Assembly: GCF_021653975.1 (NCBI RefSeq)
Contig: NZ_JAJKFK010000007.1
Span: 186,001 to 250,000, forward strand
Direction: 5' to 3'
DNA length: 64,000 nucleotides
Source: Amycolatopsis sp. GM8
Lineage (GTDB): Bacteria > Actinomycetota > Actinomycetes > Mycobacteriales > Pseudonocardiaceae
Shown: positions 40,811 through 49,895 of the stretch, in pieces
Layout: every line of letters begins with the position of its first letter
Numbering within the stretch: position 1 is the first letter of the stretch
Notes under the pieces: model-generated
Told to the model about the DNA's origin: nothing
Seen by the model: the letters and a program-made list of their open reading frames with translations, nothing else
The model's database searches: none
Program-made: the position numbers and the translations under genes

Positions 40811-43800
40811 TTACGGTCGCACGCGGATGGTCGCGATCTGGAACGGACGCAGCTCCAGACTGACCGTCTCGTCGCCTCGCCAGGCCGGTTCGCCCAGGTC
40901 CCGTTCGAGCAGATCGGTCCGCCACGCCGAGGAGAACGGCGTCCCCAACCCGACGGTGATCGCGGCCCGGGCGCCTTGCGCCTCGTACAGCCGGACGATG
41001 AGATCGCCGGAGCGATCCTCGGCGAGCTTGACTGATTCGACGAGCACCGACGGTGCTGAGACCGTCACGATCGGATCGACGACGTTCGCCGGGTTTCCTC
41101 GCACGCTGCGCGGCGGCAGATTGAGCCGGTAGCCGGCGGCCGCCGCTTCGAGCACCGTCGCGGCGAAGCCGATCGTGGTGTGGAAGACGTGGGACCCCTG
41201 GTCGGCGTCGGGATCCGGGAACTTCGGTGCGCGCAGCAGGGATTGGCGGACCAGGGTGGTCGTGCCACCATCCTCGCGTGTCGACCGGGTCACATCGTGT
41301 CCGTAGGTGGACGCATTGGCGACCACCACGCCGAATCCCGGCTCGCCGACGTGCACCCAGCGGTGCGCGACCGTCTCGAATCGCGCCGCGTCCCACGACG
41401 TGTTCGCGAAGGTCGGCCGCAGCACGTGCCCGAACTGGGTCTCCGAGGCGAAATAGTCGGCGCGCACATCCACCGGGAACGCGAGCTTGAGCAGCTTTTC
41501 CTGCTCGTGCCAGTCGACCGCCGTCTCGATCTGGAGCTCGGCGGCGCCGGCGGCGAGCCGGAAGCGCTGGACGATCTCTGAGTTGCCGTACGTGCGGGTC
41601 ACGGTCAGCGCGTCGTCGACGATCTTGACCGCGTCCGGAGTCCGCAGCTCGGTGACGGTATTGGCGTAGGAGCGGTCGATGTCCCACGCTTCGAACATGA
41701 CGGGCTTGTCCCGGAAGACCTGCAGCAATGACCCCGCCTCACCGGCCGGGATCAGCTCACGACCCGACTGGGCTTCGACCAGCGAGACCAGCAATCCCGC
41801 CTCGTCGAAACGCGCGGAAATCCGGCCGTTCTCGATGACGTAGCCACCGGCGACGGCGGCCGGCCGCACCAGCGCGCCGAGGTCCGGGCTGTCGGACGCG
41901 AGGATGGACGCGCCCAACGGCAGGACCCCCTCGTCGGCAACCGGTGCCGCATTGAACACGACCGTCGCGTCCCCATTCCCGGCGAGCGCGCTCTGGGCGG
42001 CCGCGATGAGGCCTTCGAGTTCGTCCCCAATGCGCCGGTAGTTTTCCTCGGCCTCGTCGTGGACCCAGGCGATCGCGGAGCCGGGCAGGATGTCGTGGAA
42101 CTGCTGGAGGAGCACCGTGCGCCAGATCGCGTCCAGCTGCTCATAGGGGTACTCGATCAGCCCGCGGGTGGCGGCCGTCGCGCTCCACAGTTCGGCCTCG
42201 CGGAGCAGGTGCTCGCTCCGCCGGTTGCCGCGCTTGGTCCTGGCCTGTGAGGTGTAGGTGCCCCGGTGGGTTTCGAGGTACATCTCCCCCGTCCAGACAT
42301 CGGGATCGGGCAGGCTCGCCTTCGCCTCGGTGAAGAAGTCGTGCGGCGAACCGAGAGTCACCCGCGGGGAACCTTCGAGGTCCTGGGTACGGCGCGCGGC
42401 AGCGATCATTTCGCGGGTCGGCCCGCCGCCCCCGTCGTACCAGCCGAACAGCGTCATGGAGACGTTCGACGCCCCCTTCTCGGCGTACTGCCGCTGCGCC
42501 TTGGCGAGATCGGCGGCACCGAGGTCCGACCCGTAGGTGTCGTTCGGCGGGAAGTGGGTGAACAGCCGGCTGCCGTCGATGCCCTCCCACCAGAAGGTGT
42601 GGTGCGGCATCTTGTTCGTGTCGTTCCAGGACATCTTCTGGGTGAGGAAGCTGTCCGTGCCGGCGGAGCGGGCGATCTGCGGGAAGGCGGCGCTGAAGCC
42701 GAACGAGTCGGGCAGCCAGCCTTCGCGCGAGATCGATCCGAATTCGCGGAGGAAGAATCCCTGCCCGTGCACGAACTGGCGCACCAGCGCTTCGCCGCCC
42801 GGCATGTTCGTGTCGCTCTCCACCCACATGCCGCCCACCGGGATGAACCGGCCCTCGGCCACCCGCTGCCGGATGCGTTCGAAGAGCTGCGGGTAGTACT
42901 CCTTCACCCACGCGAACTGTTGTGCGCTGGAGCAGGCGAAGGTGAAGTCGGGGTCGATGTCCATCAGGTCGAGGACATTGGAGAACGTCCGGGCACACTT
43001 GCGGACGGTCTCCCTCGTCGGCCACAGCCACGCGGAGTCCAGGTGTGCGTGGCCGACGGCCACGATCGAATGCGCGGTGGCGTACGCGGGAGCGTCCAGG
43101 ACGGGGGCGAGCTGCTGCCGGGCCGCGGCCGCACTCCCCCGGACATCGTCCGGGTCGATCGTGTCGCACATCCGCTCCAATGCGCGGAGGATCTCCGCCC
43201 GGCGCGGGAGGGTGGAGTCGAGCTCACGCATGAGTCCCGTCAATGCGGACACGTCGGCGAGGAGCGCGTCGACCTCGAGATCACGTTCGATCAGCATGAC
43301 GCTGCGCAGCCGGTAGATCGGCTCCGAGCCGGCCGTGGACTTGTCGCCCAGGCGTGCGTGGTGACCGCTGGGGGCGGGCATGAAGGTCCCCGGGAGGGCA
43401 GCCGCCGGTCCGTCGGCCGCCGCGGCGGGTGCCGAGACGAAGAAGTGTTCGAGCATGTTCGGGTTGGACGCCGCCTCCACATAGAGGTCGACGGAAGTGC
43501 CGTCGATGTCGGCGACATGGTTGAACGGCTCGACACCTTTGACGATGGAGCCGTCCGGCCGGTAGATCAGGCCCTCCGCCTGGAAAGCGGGCATGAGACT
43601 GGAAAACCCGAGATCGACGAACAGCTGCACAGTGGTACCCGCTCGCCCCCAGCCGTCCGGTACCGAGCCGGTGATGTGGAACCACGTGGTGCCCCACGGC
43701 TTGCTCCACGGCTGACCGACCTCGAACGGCTTGAACTCCTGCTGCACCGCCTCCGCGAACGGCACGGGCTCGTCGGGCACTTCCCACGCGGTGATGCTGA

Positions 43801-43891
43801 CCGGAGCGGTCCGAATGAACAGGGCGGGCGTCACATGATCGCGGACGGTGTTGCCGACGCGCTGCTCGACCTGGACGACGTTGTCATGCAT
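40811..43891 (-). CDS. Alpha-mannosidase (GH38)
   Basis: The 1026-residue enzyme follows the GH38 plan. After an N-terminal beta domain, VGHAHLDSAWLWPTRETVRK begins the catalytic domain, with zinc-binding His and Asp. FVPVGG-type FIPVGGMWVESDTNMPGGE follows, and GWLPDSFGFSAAFPQIA supplies the nucleophile Asp. Zinc His residues follow later (LLQQFHDILPGSAI). The C-terminal half is all beta. It removes alpha-linked mannose from oligosaccharides; no signal peptide means cytoplasmic action. The ATG at 43891 has no close ribosome site and lies about 10 bp downstream of a TACGGT -10 candidate, so it may be leaderless. It is divergent from tetR, with a shared 22-bp operator. Confidence 0.92.
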   Translation of the reverse strand: MHDNVVQVEQRVGNTVRDHVTPALFIRTAPVSITAWEVPDEPVPFAEAVQQEFKPFEVGQPWSKPWGTTWFHITGSVPDGWGRAGTTVQLFVDLGFSSLMPAFQAEGLIYRPDGSIVKGVEPFNHVADIDGTSVDLYVEAASNPNMLEHFFVSAPAAAADGPAAALPGTFMPAPSGHHARLGDKSTAGSEPIYRLRSVMLIERDLEVDALLADVSALTGLMRELDSTLPRRAEILRALERMCDTIDPDDVRGSAAAARQQLAPVLDAPAYATAHSIVAVGHAHLDSAWLWPTRETVRKCARTFSNVLDLMDIDPDFTFACSSAQQFAWVKEYYPQLFERIRQRVAEGRFIPVGGMWVESDTNMPGGEALVRQFVHGQGFFLREFGSISREGWLPDSFGFSAAFPQIARSAGTDSFLTQKMSWNDTNKMPHHTFWWEGIDGSRLFTHFPPNDTYGSDLGAADLAKAQRQYAEKGASNVSMTLFGWYDGGGGPTREMIAAARRTQDLEGSPRVTLGSPHDFFTEAKASLPDPDVWTGEMYLETHRGTYTSQARTKRGNRRSEHLLREAELWSATAATRGLIEYPYEQLDAIWRTVLLQQFHDILPGSAIAWVHDEAEENYRRIGDELEGLIAAAQSALAGNGDATVVFNAAPVADEGVLPLGASILASDSPDLGALVRPAAVAGGYVIENGRISARFDEAGLLVSLVEAQSGRELIPAGEAGSLLQVFRDKPVMFEAWDIDRSYANTVTELRTPDAVKIVDDALTVTRTYGNSEIVQRFRLAAGAAELQIETAVDWHEQEKLLKLAFPVDVRADYFASETQFGHVLRPTFANTSWDAARFETVAHRWVHVGEPGFGVVVANASTYGHDVTRSTREDGGTTTLVRQSLLRAPKFPDPDADQGSHVFHTTIGFAATVLEAAAAGYRLNLPPRSVRGNPANVVDPIVTVSAPSVLVESVKLAEDRSGDLIVRLYEAQGARAAITVGLGTPFSSAWRTDLLERDLGEPAWRGDETVSLELRPFQIATIRVRP

Positions 43892-43907
43892 AGCCGCACC
43901 GTACCAG

Positions 43908-43929
43908 AAAAGCTCCACATGGAACTTTT
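43908..43929. promoter_or_regulatory. 22-bp operator, copy 1 (GH38/TetR)
   Basis: AAAAGcTCCA-CA-TGGAaCTTTT is symmetrical except at one mismatched pair. It sits 17 bp upstream of the GH38 start and 42 bp upstream of the TetR start. The same sequence recurs at 44609-44630. Confidence 0.75.
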
Positions 43930-43970
43930 TCACTGGTAGGTTGTACTGAACGACGAACAAGGAGGCGGAC

Positions 43971-44609
43971 GTGCCGCAGGGCGAGCGTGCCGAGGAGCCC
44001 CAGGACACCGATTCGGAGACGGCGTCGCGACGACGCGGCCGGTATCCCAAGGGCATTCTTCGCCGCCAGCAGATCCTCGACCGCACCATCGAGGTGTTCG
44101 CCGAGTTCGGCTTCGAGGGCACCAGCCTGCGCGCCATCGGCGAAGCGATCGGGGTGAGCCACGCGGCCCTCCGGCGCTACTTCGACACCCGCGAAGAGCT
44201 CTTCATCGAGGTCCTCCACGAAAAGGATCGCCAAGCGCTGGCCAATGCCCGTCCGGACGTGGTGGAAACGATCGACTTCGCCGCGCATCTGGACGACTAC
44301 GTGGCGCGCGCGCCCGGCCTCGTGGCGCTGCGCCACAGCATGGTCGCGCGGGCCCTGGAGCCGGGCAACGAGCACTCGCACACGTTCTTCGTCGAGCGCT
44401 ACGAGTCCATCCGGCGAGAAGCGCTGCTGATCCTGCGACTTGCCCGGGCCGCGGGCACCGTGCGGGACGACATCTCACCGGAGGTGGCGGCGTCCTTGGT
44501 GATCGCCGCCATGGACGGCCTCTCGACGCAGTGGCTGCTCGACCCGCGGGTGGACATGCACGAGGGCATGGCCCTGCTGGATCACCTGCTCAGGCCGGTC
44601 AAGGACTAA
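43971..44609 (+). CDS. TetR-family regulator of the GH38 module
   Basis: The 212-residue TetR regulator has a helix-turn-helix at about residues 50-72 (SLRAIGEAIGVSHAALRRYF) followed by DTREELFIEVL and a helical ligand domain. The GTG at 43971 follows AAGGAGG by 5 nt. It lies between the GH38 gene (divergent) and an MFS gene (same direction), both of which have the same operator. It therefore likely represses mannoside import, hydrolysis and itself until a sugar ligand is bound. Confidence 0.87.
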   Translation: MPQGERAEEPQDTDSETASRRRGRYPKGILRRQQILDRTIEVFAEFGFEGTSLRAIGEAIGVSHAALRRYFDTREELFIEVLHEKDRQALANARPDVVETIDFAAHLDDYVARAPGLVALRHSMVARALEPGNEHSHTFFVERYESIRREALLILRLARAAGTVRDDISPEVAASLVIAAMDGLSTQWLLDPRVDMHEGMALLDHLLRPVKD

Positions 44610-44630
44610 AAAGCTCCACCTGGAACTTTT
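44609..44630. promoter_or_regulatory. 22-bp operator, copy 2 (MFS)
   Basis: AAAAGcTCCA-CC-TGGAaCTTTT differs from copy 1 only in the central dinucleotide. It begins in the last base of the TetR stop codon and lies 65 bp before the MFS start, so the transporter has its own controlled promoter. Confidence 0.75.
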
Positions 44631-44694
44631 CCGGTGTACCGTGGGACTCTGCCCGGGGCACCACGCCCCGGCTCGCTTGCAGAGGGAAGTCAAC

Positions 44695-45990
44695 GTGGAC
44701 GAGTCAAAGCCCCTTACTGCGCCCGCCGACGCCGATCCGGCGGCCGTCACCACGGCCCCGACTTCGGTGCCGGGCAGCGCCGGCGCGCGGCAGTCGCGCT
44801 ACCCCCAGATCGCGATTCCGCTCGCCATCCTGGGTTTCACCATCGCGCTGGTCCCCCCGCTCGTCATCACGATCGCCCTCCGGTTGCGTGAGCTCGACCT
44901 CAACGGCGCGGCAGCGGACCTCGGCCTGATTCTCGGTATCGGCGCGCTCTTCTCGATCATCGCCAACCCGCTCGCCGGCCGGTTCTCGGACCGCACCACC
45001 AGCCGCCTCGGCATGCGCAAGCCGTGGATCTTCTCGGGCGCCGTCATCGGCTACGCCGGGATCCTGCTGATCGCAGTCGCGCCCAATGTGCCGGTCGTGC
45101 TCGTGGGCTGGGCCGTCGCGCAGGTCGGCCTGAACTTCGCGCTCGCGGCCCTGGTCGCGATGCTCCCGGACCAGATCGATCCCAAACGACGCGGCCGGAC
45201 GGCGTCCTTCATCAGCCTGGCCCAGAACGTCGGCGGTGTCGCCGCGACCTTCCTCGTGCAACTCTTCCCCGCCGGCGCCGTGCAGTACCTGGTGCCCAGC
45301 CTGATCGGGGTCGTGCTGATGGTCGCCATGGTCGTCCCGATCAAGGACCGCGTGCGGGTCGAACGCCCGAGAGAACCCTTCAATCTCCGGGCCCTGTTCA
45401 GCTCCTTCGTGTTCAACCCCCGGAAGTACCCGGACCTCGGCTGGGCCTGGCTGACCCGGTTCTTCCTGACGACGACGCAGTTCACCGCGACCAGCTACCT
45501 GACTTATTTCCTCATCGCCCAGTTCGGGGTCTCCGACGCGGAAGCGCCCACCCTGGTCTTCCAGGCGATCCTCGCCAACGCGGTCGGCATCATCCTCGTC
45601 GCGCCCCTGCTCGGCTGGCTGTCCGACCGCCTGCAACGCCGCAAGCTGTTCGTGATCATCGCGTCGGTCATCGCGGTCGTCGGGTTGACCGTGATCGCGC
45701 TGGCACCGTCGATCGAGGTCGTCCTCCTCGGGGAGCTGATTCTCGGCGCGGGCTCGGGCGCGTTCTTCGCCGTCGAACTGGCCCTGATCACCGACGTGCT
45801 GCCCAGCGCGGACACCGCCGCCAAGGACCTGGGTGTCGCCAACCTCGCGCAGTCGCTGCCCCAATCGCTCATCCCGGTGGCCGCGCCCGGTCTCATCGCC
45901 TCGTTCGGCTACCTGGGCCTGTTCCTCGGCGGAGCACTCTTCGGCGTCTTCGGCGCGATCAGTGTGACCCGCGTCAAGAAGGTCCGGTAA
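44695..45990 (+). CDS. MFS transporter (sugar-type) of the GH38 module
   Basis: The 431-residue membrane protein has 12 probable helices and the MFS loop GRFSDRTTSRLGMRKPWI. It is of the same family as the MFS at 35814-37118, with shared SDRT-SR-G-R-PWI, ALVAMLPDQIDPKRRG and AAKDLGVANLAQSLPQ segments. It probably imports mannose-containing oligosaccharides for the cytoplasmic GH38. The GTG at 44695 follows GAGGGAAG; the frame is open upstream to 44641. The cytoplasmic N-terminal tail of about 40 residues is rich in Ala, Pro and Thr. Confidence 0.85.
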   Translation: MDESKPLTAPADADPAAVTTAPTSVPGSAGARQSRYPQIAIPLAILGFTIALVPPLVITIALRLRELDLNGAAADLGLILGIGALFSIIANPLAGRFSDRTTSRLGMRKPWIFSGAVIGYAGILLIAVAPNVPVVLVGWAVAQVGLNFALAALVAMLPDQIDPKRRGRTASFISLAQNVGGVAATFLVQLFPAGAVQYLVPSLIGVVLMVAMVVPIKDRVRVERPREPFNLRALFSSFVFNPRKYPDLGWAWLTRFFLTTTQFTATSYLTYFLIAQFGVSDAEAPTLVFQAILANAVGIILVAPLLGWLSDRLQRRKLFVIIASVIAVVGLTVIALAPSIEVVLLGELILGAGSGAFFAVELALITDVLPSADTAAKDLGVANLAQSLPQSLIPVAAPGLIASFGYLGLFLGGALFGVFGAISVTRVKKVR

Positions 45991-46084
45991 CGCCCACAGA
46001 CAGAACGTTCGTTGCCGAGGTGGGCGGGCAGTGCCATGCTGGCGGAAGACGGCCTGCTCGACATCTCACTCGAAGGGAATTGGC

Positions 46085-46954
46085 GTGCCAATTGCACAGT
46101 CCAACGGCATCGAACTCTGTTACGAGACGTTCGGCGATCCCGCCGATCCGGCGATGCTGCTGATCATGGGTGTGGGTGAACAGCTTCTCGGGTTCCCGGA
46201 CGCGTTCTGTGAACTCCTCGCGGCTCGCGGGTTCCACGTGATCCGGTTCGACAACCGTGATGTCGGCCTGTCCACCTGGCTCGACGAGCTCGGCGATGTC
46301 GACCTGGCCGGGCTGTTCACGGGCGATCTTTCCACCGTGCGCTACGGGCTGTCCGACCTGGTCGCCGACACCGCCGGGCTGCTCACCGCGCTCGGCGTGC
46401 CCCGCGTTCACCTGGTCGGCGTCTCGATGGGCGGCGGTATCGCTCAGCAACTCGCCATCGACAGCCCCGAGCTGGTGGCCAGCCTCGCCTCGATCATGTC
46501 GACCACGAGCAACCGTGCCGTCGGGGGAACCACCCTCGACGACCCCACCGCCATGGTGCCCGTGGCCGGCTTGGACCGTGAGGAGGCGATCGCCGCCGAG
46601 GTCAAGCTGTATCGCCTGCTCCTCGGGACGCCCGGGCAGACCAGTGACGAGGAGCTGGCCCGCCGCGCCGCCGCCAAGTACGACCGCGCCTTCCACCCGG
46701 CCGGCACGCTGCGCCAGATCGCGGCCAACGCGACCGCGGCCGACCGCACCGAGGGCCTGCGCACGCTGAAAGTCCCGGCGGTCGTCATCCACGGCGAGAA
46801 CGATCCGCTGACCAATGTGAGCGGCGGACGCGCCACGGCGGAAGCGATTCCCGGCGCCGAGTTGCTGGTGATCCCGGGCATGGGGCACAACCTGCCCGAA
46901 GGCGAGTGGACCCGGATCGTCGACGCCATCGTGACGAACGCGGCCAGGGCCTGA
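46085..46954 (+). CDS. Alpha/beta hydrolase (aclacinomycin-methylesterase RdmC-like)
   Basis: The 289-residue hydrolase has the oxyanion segment LLIMGVGEQLLGFPD, FDNRDVGLST, the nucleophile elbow LVGVSMGGGIAQQLA, the acid in IHGENDPLT and the His in PGMGHNLPE. The DNRDVGLS motif and layout match the RdmC/DauP-like methylesterases. GTG 46085 is chosen for AAGGG upstream and the PIAQSNGIEL start. It stands alone and converges on another hydrolase with a one-base gap. Confidence 0.82.
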   Translation: MPIAQSNGIELCYETFGDPADPAMLLIMGVGEQLLGFPDAFCELLAARGFHVIRFDNRDVGLSTWLDELGDVDLAGLFTGDLSTVRYGLSDLVADTAGLLTALGVPRVHLVGVSMGGGIAQQLAIDSPELVASLASIMSTTSNRAVGGTTLDDPTAMVPVAGLDREEAIAAEVKLYRLLLGTPGQTSDEELARRAAAKYDRAFHPAGTLRQIAANATAADRTEGLRTLKVPAVVIHGENDPLTNVSGGRATAEAIPGAELLVIPGMGHNLPEGEWTRIVDAIVTNAARA

Positions 46955-46955
46955 C

Positions 46956-47996
46956 TCACGCGGCTTCGAGGTGGCCGATCAGGAGGGCGCGAAAGGCCTC
47001 GGGCTGGTCCAGATGTGGGGCGTGCCCGGAGTCGGGGATGGCGGCCTCGCGGTAGGCGCCGTACGTGTCGAGCACGGCCCGGGTCTGCGCGACCATCGGC
47101 TGTGGCGGGCTGACCCCCGGGCCCGGCCAGCCGGGCACCACGCCGATCGAGCCGAGGTGCGCCAGGTCGTACAACGACGTGTCGGAGACGATCACATCAT
47201 CGGTGCCGTGGAGCCACAGCACCGGCGGTTTGGGATCCACAGTGGACAGATCCGGGATCCGGAAATGCGTCGGTGCCATGGTATTCAGCACGCCGCGCTC
47301 CCCCGGTACGAAACCAGGCCAGGCGTCGCCGGTGGCACTCGTACCGGGGTAGTGGTCGTCCCCAATCCGCGTCGAGAGCATGGATTCGACGAGCATGTCG
47401 AGATGCTCGGGCACACACGGCGGCTTGACGTAGTGCGCGAGCAGCACCTGGCGCGGCGACAGCGGTGAGTCGGCGCCGGTGTCGCCTTCGGCCAGGCGCT
47501 GCACGAACTCGGGGTTCGCCGTACCGCCCCCGGTCCCCGCGCCCGCCGGGTCGTACAGCTTGCCGTCGAGGCCGGAGGTGCCGCCGAACCCGTAGGGCGA
47601 GACCGGATTGACCAGCGTCAGCGACGCGGCCGCCGACGGCCGGTGGAGCAGGTAACGCAGCAGCACACCGCCGCCCATGCTCCAGCCGATCAGGTGTACC
47701 GGCGCGAGATCGAGCGTGGCCACCAGCGCGGCGAGATCGTCGGCGTAGTCGTCCAATCCGCGAGTGGCGTCCACCGGCTCGGGGTCGGTGTCACCGAAGC
47801 CGCGCAGATCCAGGGCGAGTGGCCGGAACGACTCGGGGAGCGCGAGCATCGTCTCCTGCCAGAACAGGCTCGACGACACATTGCCGTGCACGAACAGCAC
47901 GGGTGTGCCGGTCCGGCCCGCCACCTCCAGCACGTTCACGGTCAGGCGCTCGGTGGGCACGCGCCGGGCGGTCACGCCGGGCAGCAAAGTGGCCAT
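46956..47996 (-). CDS. Alpha/beta hydrolase
   Basis: The 346-residue hydrolase has LFVHGNVSSSLFW (oxyanion), the nucleophile elbow LIGWSMGGGVLLRYLL, the acid in WLHGTDDVIV and the His in IPDSGHAPHLDQPE. An insert of about 60 residues (SPYGFGGTSGLDGKLYDPAG onward) forms a large cap. It is a plausible esterase or lactonase of unknown substrate. It lies 38 bp downstream of a methyltransferase-like gene in the same direction. Confidence 0.82.
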   Translation of the reverse strand: MATLLPGVTARRVPTERLTVNVLEVAGRTGTPVLFVHGNVSSSLFWQETMLALPESFRPLALDLRGFGDTDPEPVDATRGLDDYADDLAALVATLDLAPVHLIGWSMGGGVLLRYLLHRPSAAASLTLVNPVSPYGFGGTSGLDGKLYDPAGAGTGGGTANPEFVQRLAEGDTGADSPLSPRQVLLAHYVKPPCVPEHLDMLVESMLSTRIGDDHYPGTSATGDAWPGFVPGERGVLNTMAPTHFRIPDLSTVDPKPPVLWLHGTDDVIVSDTSLYDLAHLGSIGVVPGWPGPGVSPPQPMVAQTRAVLDTYGAYREAAIPDSGHAPHLDQPEAFRALLIGHLEAA

Positions 47997-48034
47997 GGTG
48001 CTCCTTCGCGATCAGCTGGCGGCCGCCCCCATTG

Positions 48035-48889
48035 TCACCGCTTGCGGGCGACCCCGCCCGCGATGATCCGGTGCGCCACATTGCGGGGCTTGAGCATCGG
48101 GCCGTCCGACCACCAATCCACGAGCTCCACCACGCCCGGCTCGGCGACGGTGCTGGGCTTGATGATGTCCAGCTCGTGGAAGAGTTCGGCGATCTCGGCG
48201 CGGGTGCGCCAGGTCGCGCCGCCGAGCGACCCGCGGGCGACCGCGTCCTCGAGCTGGCGCGCCACCTTGGTGTCCTCGGTCTCGGGGTCCAGCAGGTGTG
48301 AGATCGCGACGTAGGAGCCCGACGGGAGCGCGTCGATGTACTCGCGCATGACCTCGGCCGGCGCGTGCCGGTCGCCCTTGTGGTGGTGCAGGGTCGCCAT
48401 CTGGAACAGCGCGATCGGCTGGGTCCAGTCCAGGTGGGTGCGCACGACGTGGTTCTCCAGGATGCCGCGCGGCTGGAAGATGTCCCCGTCGACGAACTCG
48501 GTCAGCTCGTTCTCGGCCAGCAGCGCGCGGCCGTGCGCGATCACCACCGGGTCGTTGTCGATGTAGACGACCTTGCTCTCGGGATTGAGGCGCTGCGCGA
48601 CCTGGTGCACGTTCTCCGCGGTGGGCAGCCCGGACCCGCAGTCGAGGAACTGGGTGATGTCGGTCTGGGTGGCCAGGAAGCGGACCACCCGGATCAGGAA
48701 CGCCCGGTTCGCCAGCGCGACGTCGATGACCTCCGGCAACGCGGCCTTCATCTGCTCGTAAGTCTTACGATCGACTTCGTAGTTGTCCTTGCCGCCGAGC
48801 ATGTGGTCGTAGACCCGCGCCACGCTCGCCCGCGTCGGATCCACCCCGACAGGCGCGTTGGCGTCAACCTGCGACGTGTCCGAGACCAT
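48035..48889 (-). CDS. SAM-dependent methyltransferase, DUF574 (Methyltransf_19) family
   Basis: The 284-residue protein is the actinobacterial DUF574-type methyltransferase: PTRASVARVYDHMLGGKDNY at the N-terminus, the SAM-binding FLDCGSGLPTAENVHQVA, VVYIDNDPVVIAHGRALL, and the C-terminal LVDWWSDGP. Genomes of streptomycetes and Amycolatopsis encode many copies, often near regulators; their substrates are unknown. The DCGSG replaces the usual DxGxG. It is divergent from another methyltransferase-fold gene by 106 bp. Confidence 0.88.
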   Translation of the reverse strand: MVSDTSQVDANAPVGVDPTRASVARVYDHMLGGKDNYEVDRKTYEQMKAALPEVIDVALANRAFLIRVVRFLATQTDITQFLDCGSGLPTAENVHQVAQRLNPESKVVYIDNDPVVIAHGRALLAENELTEFVDGDIFQPRGILENHVVRTHLDWTQPIALFQMATLHHHKGDRHAPAEVMREYIDALPSGSYVAISHLLDPETEDTKVARQLEDAVARGSLGGATWRTRAEIAELFHELDIIKPSTVAEPGVVELVDWWSDGPMLKPRNVAHRIIAGGVARKR

Positions 48890-48995
48890 CGCCGTCCTCC
48901 AGACAACAGAGTGTCAACAACGACACCCACAGTAGCGTCCGGGAAAGCGGCCAGGTTTCCCGGAGTGGAAATGAAATCTTGCCGGGCCCACTACG

Positions 48996-49895
48996 GTGGA
49001 AGACAAGATCGTCCGTACGGGCGATTCGCTGCTCCACAGTCTGGAGACCAGGGTGCCCCTCGATTCGACAGGCAAGATCTCCTTCGACCACATCTACGCC
49101 GAGCCCGATCCTCGTGCCTTCTTCGACACGCTGGGCGGGGTCGGTTATCACATCCCGCAGCTGGCCAAGCCCTACTTCACCAAACTGATCGAGGAATACC
49201 GCGCCGAACGCGGTGTCGCGGAGCCGACCGTACTCGACGTCGGCTGTTCTTACGGCGTCAACGCGGTCCTGCAGCGGTGTGACGCGACGATGGACGAGCT
49301 CTACGACTACTACACCGGCGAGGACGCGCTCGCCCTCGACCACGACTCGCTCGTCGCGGCCGACCGTAAGTGGGTTCGCTCGCACGCGGGCACCGAAGAG
49401 ATCCGCTTCATCGGTCTCGACAATTCAGGCCCCGCGCTGGCCTACGCGAAATCCGCGGGCTTCGTCGACGAAATCATCCACGCGGACCTGGAGCAGGACG
49501 ATCCGACGCCGGAGCAACAGGATCTGCTGTCCGATGTCGATCTCGTCATCTCGACCGGCTGCATCGGGTACGTGACGGACCGGACCATTGCCAGGGTCGC
49601 GACCGAATCGCGGCCGTGGATGGCGCATTTCGTGTTGCGGATGTTCTCCTACGAACCGGTCGCGGAGACGCTGGCCGAGCAGGGTTACGAAACCGCCGGT
49701 GTCGACGGCGTCTTCCGGCAGCGGAGGTTCGCTTCGGACGAGGAGCGGACCCAGATCCTGGACAAGCTCGCGAGTGCCGGCGTGGACCCGGACGGGCTCG
49801 AGTCCGATGGCTGGCTGTACGCCCAGCTGTACATCTCCAGGCCGGCCGGGGCGGGCACGGAACTGGCCGACGTGCTGAACGCCGTGTCGGCCTAA
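48996..49895 (+). CDS. Class I SAM-dependent methyltransferase-like protein
   Basis: The 299-residue protein has the SAM motif I VLDVGCSYGVNAVL (about residues 79-92), an acidic residue after the second strand (FIGLDNSGPALAYAKSAG) and DVDLVISTGCIGYV as motif post-I/III, so it folds as a class I methyltransferase. The substrate is unknown. The GTG at 48996 has no ribosome site and may be leaderless. It overlaps the convergent next gene by 4 bp at the stops. Confidence 0.72.
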   Translation: MEDKIVRTGDSLLHSLETRVPLDSTGKISFDHIYAEPDPRAFFDTLGGVGYHIPQLAKPYFTKLIEEYRAERGVAEPTVLDVGCSYGVNAVLQRCDATMDELYDYYTGEDALALDHDSLVAADRKWVRSHAGTEEIRFIGLDNSGPALAYAKSAGFVDEIIHADLEQDDPTPEQQDLLSDVDLVISTGCIGYVTDRTIARVATESRPWMAHFVLRMFSYEPVAETLAEQGYETAGVDGVFRQRRFASDEERTQILDKLASAGVDPDGLESDGWLYAQLYISRPAGAGTELADVLNAVSA

